Origin: an uncultured Sphingobacteriales bacterium | Lineage (GTDB): Bacteria > Bacteroidota > Bacteroidia > Chitinophagales > Chitinophagaceae | Direction: 5' to 3' | DNA: 64,000 nucleotides | NCBI GenBank assembly: GCA_937871285.1 | Contig: CALMQS010000038.1 | Coordinates: 1 to 64,000, forward strand | Part shown: positions 26,935 through 35,985 of the stretch, in pieces | Position numbering within the stretch: position 1 is the stretch's first letter | Layout: the number at the start of each line of letters is the position of its first letter | The notes under the pieces: model-generated | Databases searched by the model: none | Seen by the model: only the letters and a program-made list of their open reading frames with translations | What the model was told of the DNA's origin: nothing | Made by a program: the position numbers and the translations under genes

Positions 26935-28206
26935 AATTACCAATCCAGCAAAGCCTTATTTGAACGTGCCCAGCATTCCATCCCCGGCGGCGTAAACTCT
27001 CCCGTACGGGCATTCAAAAGCGTTGGAGGCACCCCGGTATTTATTGAAAGAGCCAAAGGAGCTTATTTATACGATGTTGACGGGAATCAGTATATTGATT
27101 TCATCAACTCCTGGGGTCCAATGATCTTAGGTCATGCCTATGAACCGGTTATCAAAGCTATTCGCGATAAGGCTGGCTCATCTACCTCCTTTGGCGCGCC
27201 TACCGAACTGGAAATTGAAATAGCCGAGCTCATCAAAAGCATGGCGCCTAATGTTGACCTGATCAGAATGGTAAGCAGCGGCACCGAAGCCTGCATGAGC
27301 GCTATACGGCTGGCAAGAGGCTATACCGGCAAAAATAAGCTCATCAAATTTGAAGGTTGTTATCACGGCCACGCAGATTGCTTTTTGGTGAAAGCAGGAA
27401 GCGGTGTGGCCACCTTTAATATACAAAAAGTGCCGGGGGTAACACCAGGCGTTGCCGCCGATACCTTAACCTGCGCTTATAATGATATAGCTGCCGTTGA
27501 GAACTTAGTAGCGGAAAACAGGAATGAAATTGCCGCTATTATTATTGAACCCGTAGCCGGTAACATGGGCTGTATTTTGCCTGGAGAAGGATTCCTGGAA
27601 ACGCTCCGGAAAATTTGCGACAGGGAAAATATATTACTGATCTTTGATGAAGTAATGACCGGGTTCAGACTGGCCAAGGGAGGCGCACAGGAAAAGCTGA
27701 AGGTGAATGCCGATATTATTACTTATGGAAAAATTATCGGCGCCGGCATGCCGGTAGGTGCTTTTGCGGGCAGAAAGGAGATCATGAATCATATAGCGCC
27801 GGTAGGGAGCGTATACCAGGCCGGTACCTTAAGTGGCAACCCTTTGGCAATGATTGCTGGATACACGCTGCTTCGGGGGTTAAATGCCAACCCGGTAATA
27901 TATGATGAGCTGGAAACCAAGGGCGCCTATCTTGAAAAAGGATTGAGTGAGGTATTCAGGGCCGGGCCGCATCCTTTCCGGATCAACCGTTTGGGAAGCA
28001 TGATCAGTGTGCATTTCAGCGACCACGATATTACAGATTTCACCTCGGCATCGGAAGCAGATATTGAAGTTTTCAATAAGTTTTTTCATCATATGTTGAA
28101 TTCCGGCGTATATTTGCCTCCTTCTGCTTTTGAAACCTGGTTTATAAGTAATGCCATTACCTATCAAGACCTGGACCGTACCATTGATGCGGCGTCCCGT
28201 TTTTGA
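26932..28206 (+). CDS. hemL: Glutamate-1-semialdehyde 2,1-aminomutase
   Basis: PLP enzyme converting glutamate-1-semialdehyde (made by HemA) to 5-aminolevulinate, the substrate of Hem[18 protein letters not shown] opens the protein; [18 protein letters not shown] binds phosphate; the PLP Lys267 lies in [26 protein letters not shown] follows. 424 residues is standard. Terminated by a clear hairpin at 28221. Its start codon directly abuts a TTCACC repeat. Confidence 0.96.
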   Translation: MNYQSSKALFERAQHSIPGGVNSPVRAFKSVGGTPVFIERAKGAYLYDVDGNQYIDFINSWGPMILGHAYEPVIKAIRDKAGSSTSFGAPTELEIEIAELIKSMAPNVDLIRMVSSGTEACMSAIRLARGYTGKNKLIKFEGCYHGHADCFLVKAGSGVATFNIQKVPGVTPGVAADTLTCAYNDIAAVENLVAENRNEIAAIIIEPVAGNMGCILPGEGFLETLRKICDRENILLIFDEVMTGFRLAKGGAQEKLKVNADIITYGKIIGAGMPVGAFAGRKEIMNHIAPVGSVYQAGTLSGNPLAMIAGYTLLRGLNANPVIYDELETKGAYLEKGLSEVFRAGPHPFRINRLGSMISVHFSDHDITDFTSASEADIEVFNKFFHHMLNSGVYLPPSAFETWFISNAITYQDLDRTIDAASRF

Positions 28207-28220
28207 TCCATCATATCAAT

Positions 28221-28246
28221 AAAGGTCACCCTGCGTGACCTTTATC
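28221..28246 (+). terminator. Terminator after hemL
   Basis: AAAGGTCAC (28221-28229) and GTGACCTTT (28235-28243) form a perfect 9-pair stem with a 5-base loop, followed by an A/T-rich stretch. It separates hemL from hemH. Confidence 0.65.
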
Positions 28247-28275
28247 ATTTTACTGAAGCAAGTATATCAATTATC

Positions 28276-29331
28276 ATGATAAACACATCTGCCAAACAGG
28301 GGATAATATTAATGAATCTCGGCTCGCCCGATTCAACCGAAGTGAAAGATGTTCGCCGTTATTTGATGGAGTTTTTAATGGATGGACGGGTGATTGATTA
28401 CCCTTACCCGTGGCGGCTGCTGCTGGTAGGCGGTATAATTGTACCCTTTCGCGCTCCAAAATCAGCGGCTGCTTACCGTTCTATATGGACGGAAGGCGGT
28501 TCTCCCCTGATTGTAATTACCCAACAATTACAGGAAGCGGTGCAGCAACAAATGGAAGCGCCTGTTGAAATAGCCATGCGGTACGGCAACCCATCCGTTG
28601 CCACAGCTTATAATAATTTGATGAAGCGGTTGCCGTCGCTTGAAGAAGTGATCGCTGTTCCGCTCTACCCCCACTTCGCCATGTCATCGTACGAAACAGC
28701 GGTAGAACATGCGAAAACCATACACAAAAAAGGAAAATATCCTTTTTCCCTTTCCTTTATCAAACCATTTTACAACGAGCCCAATTATTTACAGGCAATG
28801 GAAGAAAGTATCATTCCTTACCTGCAGCAGGATTATGATCACATTTTATTCAGCTATCACGGTGTACCGCAAAGGCATATACATAAATCGGATATTACGG
28901 GCAACCATTGTTTAAAAACAGAGAACTGTTGCCAGACCGATTCTCCCGCGCATGCTTTTTGCTACAGGCACCAATGCTTTGAAACCACACGCCTGCTTAC
29001 CCAAAAGCTTAATATCCCGGAAAGCAGGTACAGCATTTCCTTTCAGTCGCGGCTGGGTAAAGGATGGCTGGAACCTTTTACCGATATACGCCTGGCGGAG
29101 CTCCCCAAAGAGGGTAAAAAGAAAATAGCAGTGCTTTGCCCTGCCTTTGTGAGTGATTGTTTGGAAACGCTCGAAGAAATAGCAGTGGAAGGAAAGGAAA
29201 CCTTCTTACATGCAGGCGGGGAATCTTTCACTTTTATTCCCTGTATTAATACGGATGCCGCATGGGTAAATACAATAACTTCATGGATGAAAGCGTACGC
29301 GAAGGGTGAACGCAGCATGATCCTGCAGTAA
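28276..29331 (+). CDS. hemH: Ferrochelatase
   Basis: Inserts ferrous iron into protoporphyrin IX, the last step of heme synthesis. ILMNLGSPDS opens the domain, the catalytic His195 is in FSYHGVPQRH, and VLCPAFVSDCLETLEEI holds the second active-site block (Glu residues). Five cysteines cluster at 212, 218, 219, 229 and 234, just after the catalytic His, a pattern suggestive of a metal or [2Fe-2S] site; that is inference. 351 residues, normal. The protoporphyrinogen oxidase gene needed to feed it is not in the window. Confidence 0.94.
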   Translation: MINTSAKQGIILMNLGSPDSTEVKDVRRYLMEFLMDGRVIDYPYPWRLLLVGGIIVPFRAPKSAAAYRSIWTEGGSPLIVITQQLQEAVQQQMEAPVEIAMRYGNPSVATAYNNLMKRLPSLEEVIAVPLYPHFAMSSYETAVEHAKTIHKKGKYPFSLSFIKPFYNEPNYLQAMEESIIPYLQQDYDHILFSYHGVPQRHIHKSDITGNHCLKTENCCQTDSPAHAFCYRHQCFETTRLLTQKLNIPESRYSISFQSRLGKGWLEPFTDIRLAELPKEGKKKIAVLCPAFVSDCLETLEEIAVEGKETFLHAGGESFTFIPCINTDAAWVNTITSWMKAYAKGERSMILQ

Positions 29332-29442
29332 CGCAGAACAATAGCCCTACAGTACAGGAAGCGGCTTAAAACAAAATGGCATTTATAGATACCGCTTCCG
29401 GATTTAATAACAACAGCAGAAAGAATTAATTTATTGTATTGC

Positions 29443-30369
29443 ATGAAAGCCCTGGTATACAAATCTACAGGAAGCTGGTACGTAGTGAAAAGCCAGGACG
29501 GATCGTTGTACAATGCGAGGATAAAAGGCAGGTTTAAAATGGATGGCATTACATCTACCAACCCCGTTACCGTTGGCGATGAAATAGATATAGTAATAGA
29601 AGAAGGCGAGGAGCAAAGCGCTGTTATCACGCATATTTATGACCGGCGTAATTATATTAACCGGCAGTCGCCCGCTCATAAATACCATCATCATATTATC
29701 GCGGCCAATATTGACCAAACCTTACTGATCTGTACACTCAGGGATCCGCGCACATCACAGGGATTTATTGACCGTTTTTTGGTTGCCGCTGAAGCCTACC
29801 ATATACCCGCGGTATTGGTATTCAATAAATCCGATCTGCACCGGGAAAAAGAAATGCGCCAGTTTGAAGAGAGAAAAGCCATGTATGAGGCAATCGGGTA
29901 TACCGTTATTTTAATGAGTGTAGAAAAGGGTGAAGGGATAAAAGATATACAACAAATTTTACAACATAAAACTTCTTTGATCAGCGGGCATTCGGGCGTG
30001 GGAAAGTCTTCATTTATTAACGCGGTAATGCCGGATTTTGCGCTCAAAACACAGGAAGTAAGCGGCTGGAGCGGTAAAGGCCTGCACACTACCACGTTCG
30101 CGGAAATGTTTGATCTTCCTTTTGGCGGAAGAATTATTGATACGCCGGGGATCCGTGAATTTGGGCTTGTTGATATTTCAAAGCAGGAGCTTTCGCATTA
30201 TTTCCCCGAGATGAGGGAAGTTATAACGGATTGCCAGTTTAATAATTGTTTGCATATTAATGAACCGGGCTGTGCTGTTAAGGCAGCGGTAGAAGAAGGG
30301 AAAATCAATATAGAGCGTTACCTGAGCTATTATAATATACTCGATTCTATTTCGGAGAAAGGATACTAA
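29443..30369 (+). CDS. rsgA: Ribosome small-subunit GTPase A
   Basis: Circularly permuted GTPase that checks late maturation of the 30S subunit. OB domain about 1-65; G4 motif NKSD (about 125-128); G1 P-loop GHSGVGKSSFIN; switch region GKGLHTTTF; G3 DTPGIREFGL; then the C-terminal zinc knuckle DCQFNNCLHINEPGC. The G4-G1-G3 order proves the permutation. 308 residues is normal. The ATG at 29443 is preferred over an upstream TTG. The stop overlaps that of the convergent DUF3630 gene. Confidence 0.94.
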   Translation: MKALVYKSTGSWYVVKSQDGSLYNARIKGRFKMDGITSTNPVTVGDEIDIVIEEGEEQSAVITHIYDRRNYINRQSPAHKYHHHIIAANIDQTLLICTLRDPRTSQGFIDRFLVAAEAYHIPAVLVFNKSDLHREKEMRQFEERKAMYEAIGYTVILMSVEKGEGIKDIQQILQHKTSLISGHSGVGKSSFINAVMPDFALKTQEVSGWSGKGLHTTTFAEMFDLPFGGRIIDTPGIREFGLVDISKQELSHYFPEMREVITDCQFNNCLHINEPGCAVKAAVEEGKINIERYLSYYNILDSISEKGY

Positions 30370-30668
30370 CTGAGCTGCTGCAAAACCATGGCCAGCTCTT
30401 TTATCGCTTCATTGTCTTTTGCAACGGCCCGCCTTAGCCGCACAGGTAAAATAGATACGCCATCATATATGTTATAATGCAGGGTAAGCTTATGTCCGTT
30501 GTAATTAAAATCCCAGTAAGACGTATCGAGGTCATCAATTTTGTTGGTAAACTGTACCTGTAGCTTATCGGCAAGTAAACCGGCTACGCCATAAAATTTG
30601 TCGAAGCCGCAGTTTTCATCAATTACAGCCTCAGTACAGCCATAATCGTTACGCAGGGTCAGGTTCAT
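30366..30668 (-). CDS. DUF3630-like hypothetical protein
   Basis: A 100-residue soluble protein. LSYWDFNYNGHKLTLHYNIYDG-like beta strands followed by a C-terminal helix (KDNEAIKELAMVLQQL) are the pattern of DUF3630 proteins, whose function is unknown. The stop codon overlaps the rsgA stop by three bases in tail-to-tail arrangement. A small lipoprotein gene lies just upstream in the same direction. Confidence 0.65.
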   Translation of the reverse strand: MNLTLRNDYGCTEAVIDENCGFDKFYGVAGLLADKLQVQFTNKIDDLDTSYWDFNYNGHKLTLHYNIYDGVSILPVRLRRAVAKDNEAIKELAMVLQQLS

Positions 30669-30690
30669 AGCTTTATTTTTAGTGGTGAGA

Positions 30691-30852
30691 CTAATTTTTA
30701 AAAGACTTTGCCTTAGGCGCCTTTTCCCCGCTCAGTACTCTTTCTGCTCCAACGCTCTTACCATTAGCCGGGCACCCATATTTTGGTGAGCACCCACTTA
30801 TATACGACACCAGCAAAAAGCCGCATGCTGCACAAATGATCAATTTTTTCAT
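30691..30852 (-). CDS. Small lipoprotein, 53 residues
   Basis: A short gene read on the minus strand from ATG 30852 to TAG 30691. The product starts MKKLIICAACGFLLVSYISG and has a lipobox ending at Cys21 (ISGC), then a short charged tail containing SPKYGCPANGKSVGAERVL. A signal peptide, lipobox and short polar tail are exactly what a small outer-membrane or periplasmic lipoprotein needs. No function is recognised. It lies 22 bases upstream of the DUF3630-like gene and may be co-transcribed with it. Confidence 0.6.
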   Translation of the reverse strand: MKKLIICAACGFLLVSYISGCSPKYGCPANGKSVGAERVLSGEKAPKAKSFKN

Positions 30853-31265
30853 AGCATTATGGTTAAATGTAGCTATTGCTTTCCCTTATATTTTTTATTA
30901 ATAGGAACGATTAAGGATGATTTTTGGTATGCAGGTATAATAAAAGCCGCCTAAACAGAGTTATGCTGCCGGTTAAAAGCTGCTTAAAAATAATTCCGGG
31001 GGTCTAGTATAATGTGTTGCCTTTATCCACGATACACTAATTATCACGAATAATTCGTGCCATTTGTAACATTCTGTACAACAAGAGCCTGCAAGGGTTT
31101 AATACGTCACTAATACACGAATGGATGTACCAAAACACATTAAGTATTCATGCATTAGTGGCTGATTCAAGTTGTATTTAGCTGGCACTTTTTTTCAGAT
31201 AAACGGCATATCATCATTTTATAAGGGATATTTGCCTTGCCACATATAAAAAAAAGGAAAACATA
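30853..31265. other. 413-base intergenic region
   Basis: No coding potential is seen. It contains a perfect palindrome CACGAAT-A-ATTCGTG (31045-31059) and a GATATTTG sequence (about 31228), one base off the -7 consensus, about 28 bases before the HAD gene. Otherwise nothing recognisable. Confidence 0.4.
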
Positions 31266-31985
31266 ATGTTACTGGCTACTGATTTAGACGGCACATTTTT
31301 AGGCGGAGCCCCTGCGCAGCGGGCAGCGCTGTATCGTATAATAAACAGTCATAAAGCGCTTCAGCTTGTTTTTGTTAGCGGCAGGGGACTGGCAACCATT
31401 TTACCTCTTTTTGAAGAACCCTTAATGCCGAAGCCGGATTTTATTATTTGTGATGTGGGTGCCACTATTGTAAGTGGCAATTCGCTTGAACCCGTTGAGC
31501 CCATTCAATCATTGATTGAAGAAAGATGGCCGGGAAAAAAACAGGTAGCCGAATTACTATCCGGCGTAAAAGGCCTCGTAGCGCAGAACGTTCCGCAGCA
31601 ACGGCGCTGCTCTTATTTTTATGACGTGCATACGGATGTTGACGATTTAAAGGATAAAGTGGAGCAATTGAATTGCGACCTGGTGTTGTCTGCCGGAAAG
31701 TTCGCGGATGTATTACCCAAAGGCATTAATAAAGGATACAGCCTGCAGTTGCTGGCCAAACAATATCATTTTACCATAGAAAACATTCTGGTGGCAGGCG
31801 ATACCTTCAACGACCTGTCTTTATTTAAAACAGGATACAAAGGGGTTGTAGTGGGCAATGCAGAACCCGGCTTAATGGAAGCAACGGCAGGCTTTCCTGC
31901 TATATACCATGCAAAAGAAGAGGGCGCAGGCGGCATACTGGAAGCGATGCAGCATTTCTCTTTATTTAAAAAGCTGGTGATCTGA
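31266..31985 (+). CDS. HAD-family hydrolase, sucrose-phosphatase-like
   Basis: Phosphatase of the haloacid dehalogenase superfamily, Cof/sucrose-6-phosphate-phosphatase branch. Motif I DLDGT at 6-10 with nucleophile Asp6 and acid Asp8; motif II FVSGR (about 38-42); motif III Lys in INKGYSLQLL; motif IV AGDTFNDLSLF. The C2-type cap lies between motifs II and III (about 85-155). 239 residues. The substrate is probably a sugar phosphate; without sucrose-phosphate synthase nearby the exact one is open. Confidence 0.85.
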   Translation: MLLATDLDGTFLGGAPAQRAALYRIINSHKALQLVFVSGRGLATILPLFEEPLMPKPDFIICDVGATIVSGNSLEPVEPIQSLIEERWPGKKQVAELLSGVKGLVAQNVPQQRRCSYFYDVHTDVDDLKDKVEQLNCDLVLSAGKFADVLPKGINKGYSLQLLAKQYHFTIENILVAGDTFNDLSLFKTGYKGVVVGNAEPGLMEATAGFPAIYHAKEEGAGGILEAMQHFSLFKKLVI

Positions 31986-32052
31986 TCCGGGCGTTGATTA
32001 TTATTTACCTAATCCCTATTTTCTTTATCTTTCTTCCGAAAACCTCCAAATT

Positions 32053-34098
32053 ATGCCTGAAAAAAAATTTCAGCCCTTTATAGCACCCGAAACCAGAATG
32101 GCCGAATTTACCATTAAAGCCGTATTAACCGGTTCGGTGTTTGGTATCATCTTCGGCGCGTCTACCGTATATCTCGCGCTCAAAGCCGGGTTAACCGTTT
32201 CCGCCTCCATACCCATTGCGGTAATGGCTATTACACTCAGCAGGCTTTTTTTAAAGACTACCATTCTCGAGAACAATATCATCCAAACTACCGGGTCTGC
32301 CGGTGAAAGCATTGCGGCAGGGGTTGTATTTACACTGCCGGGGTTTTTATTTTTGAGCGATAAGGCCAATGAAGATTATTTTAATTATGTAACCATACTC
32401 ACCCTGGCAATACTGGGCGGCATACTGGGCACTTTAATGATGATCCCCCTGCGGCGGCCGCTGATCGTAAAGGAACACGATACGCTTCCCTATCCGGAAG
32501 GAACGGCCTGCGCTGCTGTATTAAAAGCAGGAGAGAAAGGGGGTGATTTTGCTAAAACCGCTTTTACAGGAGTAGGCTTTGCGCTGGTGTACGCTTTCTT
32601 ACAAAAGATCGTTCATGTAATTGCCGAAACGCCGGAGTTCATGACTAAGCAGGTTAATAAATTCCTGCCCTCAGCCAAAGTGAGTGGTGAAATAACGCCT
32701 GAATACCTGGGCGTAGGTTATATCATCGGGCCCAAAATAGGTGGCGTGCTGGTAGCGGGCAGCGTACTGGCCTCTTTTGTATTGATCCCTTTGCTGGCCA
32801 CACTGGTACCTGCCGATGCCATTGCCGCGCAACTGGTAAAGCTCGGGGTACTCGCCGATATGAGTACTGCAGGAGGAAGAGGCGGCTGGAACCCCGATAC
32901 CCATACTTTTGCCGATTTTTCAAACGCCATTTATTGGGCCTATATCCGGCAAATAGGGGCGGGCGCCGTTGCGGCAGGCGGTTTTATAACGCTGCTGAAA
33001 ACCTTACCCACTATCGTCTCTTCATTTAAAAGCAGCCTGGGATCATTAAAAAATAAGAATGCCGGCAACATAACCACTGAAGAATTGCGCACAGAAAAGG
33101 ATCTGAGTTTAAAAGTGGTGGGCTTCGGAAGTTTGGGACTGATATTGATCGTATCGGTTTTACCATTCATCCCCGGCGAAAATTTTATCAGCCGCTTGCT
33201 GGTGGGGGTGCTTATTGTAGTGTTTGGCGCATTGTTCGTAACCGTTTCTTCCCGTATTGTGGGGCTGATCGGTTCTTCCAATAACCCTATTTCCGGGATG
33301 ACCATTGCCACTATCCTGGGCACCTGCTTAATTTTTATAGTGGTAGGCTGGACGGGTAAATCTTATGAACCCATGGTGCTGGTGGTTGGAGGAATGATAT
33401 GCATTGCCGCCGCTAATGCAGGCGCTACTTCGCAGGATCTTAAAACCGGTTATATCATTGGTGCTACACCACGGTACCAGCAATTGGCGCTGTTCATTGG
33501 AGTAATCGTTTCTTCCCTGGCAATAGGCATAACCATAAAAGTGCTGGATACCCCCACACCTGAAATGGTAGCGCAGGGCATCCATCATGCCATTGGCCAA
33601 AGCACCTATGCGGCGCCGCAGGCCACGTTAATGGCTACACTAATAAAAGGCGTGCTGTCGTTTAACCTGGACTGGCAGTATGTGCTGGTGGGTGTTTTTG
33701 TGGCTGTGGTGGTAGAGCTTTGCGGTATTAAAGCTTTATCATTTGCCATTGGTTTGTACCTGCCTTTGGCAACCACTTTACCTATTTTTATAGGCGGCGC
33801 TATACGGGGTATTGTTGACTGGCAGGCCAAAAGAAAAGGGGAAGCCATTAAAGCAGGTGAAGAAGACCTTGGCAAAGGCAACCTGTTCGCCACCGGGTTG
33901 GTTGCGGGCGGCGCCATAGCAGGAGTGATCGTAGCCTTCCTGGCTGCCAACGATACCATTTCAAAAGGATTGGAAAAGCTGAGCTTTGAAAACGGGATCA
34001 CTAATGTGCTGGGCGGGGCCTTAGGCTATGAAATATTGGGGGTGATCTTTTTTGCCGTGCTGGGTGGGCTATTGTATAAAGTGGCCAAACAGAAATAA
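32053..34098 (+). CDS. OPT family oligopeptide transporter
   Basis: Proton-coupled inner-membrane importer of small peptides or metal chelates. 681 residues with about 14-16 hydrophobic segments, charged N-terminus (KFQPFIAPETRMAEFTIKAV) and the OPT blocks GSVFGIIFGASTVYLALKAG, NIIQTTGSAGESIAAGVVF, LPYPEGTACAAVLKAGE and SNNPISGMTIATI. The bacterial OPT subfamily usually has this length. It stands 67 bases after the HAD gene; no periplasmic binding protein is needed or seen. Confidence 0.93.
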   Translation: MPEKKFQPFIAPETRMAEFTIKAVLTGSVFGIIFGASTVYLALKAGLTVSASIPIAVMAITLSRLFLKTTILENNIIQTTGSAGESIAAGVVFTLPGFLFLSDKANEDYFNYVTILTLAILGGILGTLMMIPLRRPLIVKEHDTLPYPEGTACAAVLKAGEKGGDFAKTAFTGVGFALVYAFLQKIVHVIAETPEFMTKQVNKFLPSAKVSGEITPEYLGVGYIIGPKIGGVLVAGSVLASFVLIPLLATLVPADAIAAQLVKLGVLADMSTAGGRGGWNPDTHTFADFSNAIYWAYIRQIGAGAVAAGGFITLLKTLPTIVSSFKSSLGSLKNKNAGNITTEELRTEKDLSLKVVGFGSLGLILIVSVLPFIPGENFISRLLVGVLIVVFGALFVTVSSRIVGLIGSSNNPISGMTIATILGTCLIFIVVGWTGKSYEPMVLVVGGMICIAAANAGATSQDLKTGYIIGATPRYQQLALFIGVIVSSLAIGITIKVLDTPTPEMVAQGIHHAIGQSTYAAPQATLMATLIKGVLSFNLDWQYVLVGVFVAVVVELCGIKALSFAIGLYLPLATTLPIFIGGAIRGIVDWQAKRKGEAIKAGEEDLGKGNLFATGLVAGGAIAGVIVAFLAANDTISKGLEKLSFENGITNVLGGALGYEILGVIFFAVLGGLLYKVAKQK

Positions 34099-34136
34099 GT
34101 TTCTGGTATAACAGGTAACAGCAATTAAAAAACAAT

Positions 34137-34496
34137 ATGTCTCCCTTTACCATTATTACATTCGTTACCGGCTGTACACTTATTATTGTCAGTGTAATAA
34201 CCCTGTTACATTCACCTGAAAAGATCAATACGGTTTACGGTTACAGAACAAAAGCATCCATGCGCAACCAGCAAACATGGGAGGAAGCCAACCGCTATTC
34301 TTCAAAGCTGATGCTGCTTTGCGGTGGTATACTTACCGCAACAGGGCTGCTTTCCTTCTTTCTCTCATTCTTAAGCCAAACAGGTATTATTACAGGAATT
34401 GTACTCACTTTTTTATTCAGTATCCTGCCCATTCCGCTTACGGAGCGGCACTTAAAAAAGTTGTTTGACAAAGAGGGGAACAGGAAAACGGAATAA
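34137..34496 (+). CDS. SdpI family membrane protein
   Basis: 119 residues with three hydrophobic segments (about 4-22, 55-77, 82-100). The cytoplasmic loop YGYRTKASMRNQQTWEEANRY is the SdpI signature (YGYRTxxSMxxxxxWxxAN). In Bacillus SdpI is an immunity protein and signal receptor for the SDP toxin, but most homologues in Bacteroidota are lone membrane proteins of unknown role. It starts 38 bases after the OPT gene. Confidence 0.85.
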   Translation: MSPFTIITFVTGCTLIIVSVITLLHSPEKINTVYGYRTKASMRNQQTWEEANRYSSKLMLLCGGILTATGLLSFFLSFLSQTGIITGIVLTFLFSILPIPLTERHLKKLFDKEGNRKTE

Positions 34497-34635
34497 CAGG
34501 TCATACCGGCCGGGTAATCCGGAATACGCTTGTATAAACCGGGTGCTTCATTTAGCTTATATTTATAGCAAAGCTTTTAATTCCGTCAATGGCTACCGAA
34601 AGTTCGATCCTTTTCAATATTTCAAGTCCTTAACA

Positions 34636-35934
34636 ATGAAACCCACTCGTTTACTCATCATTTCACTTTGCTTTTTGATTACCGCACCGGCAAAAGCACA
34701 AACCATTGCGGAGTCATTTATTAACGGCGATGCATTACCCGATGCCCCGGAACTGGCGGCAAGAGGCCCATATAAAGCAGGTGTACGCACTTTAACCCTT
34801 ATAAATAAAGACCAGGCAGATATACTACATTCGAAAGGAGGCGTTGATCCATTGTATAACCGCCCGCTGAAATTAGAAATATGGTATCCTGCTATAGTGC
34901 CTGAAGGCAAAACCATGCTGGCAGTTTACGAAGATATATTAGGCAGCTCAAATGATTCGTTAAGGCCCATTGTTCCTTTTACTTTTAAGGGCAGGGCACT
35001 GCGCGATGCCGTTCCTGATAAGGAAGCTGCTGCATTTCCCCTAGTCATCGTATCACACGGCTACCCGGGTTCAAGGGTATTGTTATCCTATCTCACCGAA
35101 AACCTGGCGTCTAAAGGTTATGTAGTAGTGGCCATTGACCACACCGAATCTACACACGCCGAGACAAAAGGCTTTCAAAGCACTTTACTCAACCGGGCTA
35201 AAGACATACGGTTTGTATTGAACCAGATAGCGGCCTTAGCGAAAAGTGACAGCGGAAGTTTTTTAGCGGGATTGGCAGATGCCGGCAATACTGCGCTCAT
35301 TGGATATTCAATGGGAGGCTATGGTGTATTAAATGTTGCCGGCGCAGGTTACAGTGAAAAGTTAGCAGGATTTTTTACTGCCATCACCAATGGAAGCAAA
35401 GCCATCAATACCCTTCTGGCAAATAACGCAGACTTTAAAACCTCTTTCGATCCAGGGGTTAAGGCTGTAGTGGCTTTTGCTCCCTGGGGCATGCAGCGTG
35501 GCGTATGGGATGAAGAAGGGTTGAAAGGTTTAAAAATACCAGTTTTTTTCGTTGCCGGTAACAAGGACGATGTGTCGGGCTATGAAGATGGAATTAAAGC
35601 TATTTATGATGGCGCGATAAATGCCAGCCGTTACCTGCTGACTTACGAAAATGCGAGACATAACGTGGCGCCCAACCCTCCTCCTCCCGAATCATTACAG
35701 GCGGGGCTAGCTATGCAGGAATACTATCATTATGCGGAGCCCGCATGGAACGAGCGGCGTATTAATAATATTAACCAGCATTTCATAACCGCTTTTCTGG
35801 ATGTTCACCTGAAGAAAAAGGACTTAGGGAAATACCTGATGGTAAATGAATCGCCCGCTGCCCAAACCTGGCCGGGATTTAAGCCACGCACTTCCGTGGG
35901 CTTGCAATTGCTGCATGCCAGCCCGGGAAATTAA
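34636..35934 (+). CDS. Exported alpha/beta hydrolase
   Basis: Probable periplasmic esterase or dienelactone-hydrolase-like enzyme. Signal peptide 1-21 (ending AKAQ) from the ATG at 34636; the in-frame extension back to 34465 has no signal peptide and overlaps the SdpI gene, so it is rejected. Nucleophile Ser225 in IGYSMGGYG, oxyanion region VIVSHGYPGSR, catalytic acid in FFVAGNKDDVSGYED, and His in NARHNVAP. 432 residues. Similar to platelet-activating-factor acetylhydrolase-like proteins. The substrate is not evident. Confidence 0.85.
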   Translation: MKPTRLLIISLCFLITAPAKAQTIAESFINGDALPDAPELAARGPYKAGVRTLTLINKDQADILHSKGGVDPLYNRPLKLEIWYPAIVPEGKTMLAVYEDILGSSNDSLRPIVPFTFKGRALRDAVPDKEAAAFPLVIVSHGYPGSRVLLSYLTENLASKGYVVVAIDHTESTHAETKGFQSTLLNRAKDIRFVLNQIAALAKSDSGSFLAGLADAGNTALIGYSMGGYGVLNVAGAGYSEKLAGFFTAITNGSKAINTLLANNADFKTSFDPGVKAVVAFAPWGMQRGVWDEEGLKGLKIPVFFVAGNKDDVSGYEDGIKAIYDGAINASRYLLTYENARHNVAPNPPPPESLQAGLAMQEYYHYAEPAWNERRINNINQHFITAFLDVHLKKKDLGKYLMVNESPAAQTWPGFKPRTSVGLQLLHASPGN

Positions 35935-35985
35935 GTATACAACACCCTCGCATAATTTCCGCACCTTCGCATAAATGCGCGCTAC

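Noticed and set aside
34465..34635. N-terminal extension of the alpha/beta hydrolase
   Set aside because: It would overlap the SdpI gene and hide the signal peptide that begins at the ATG at 34636.
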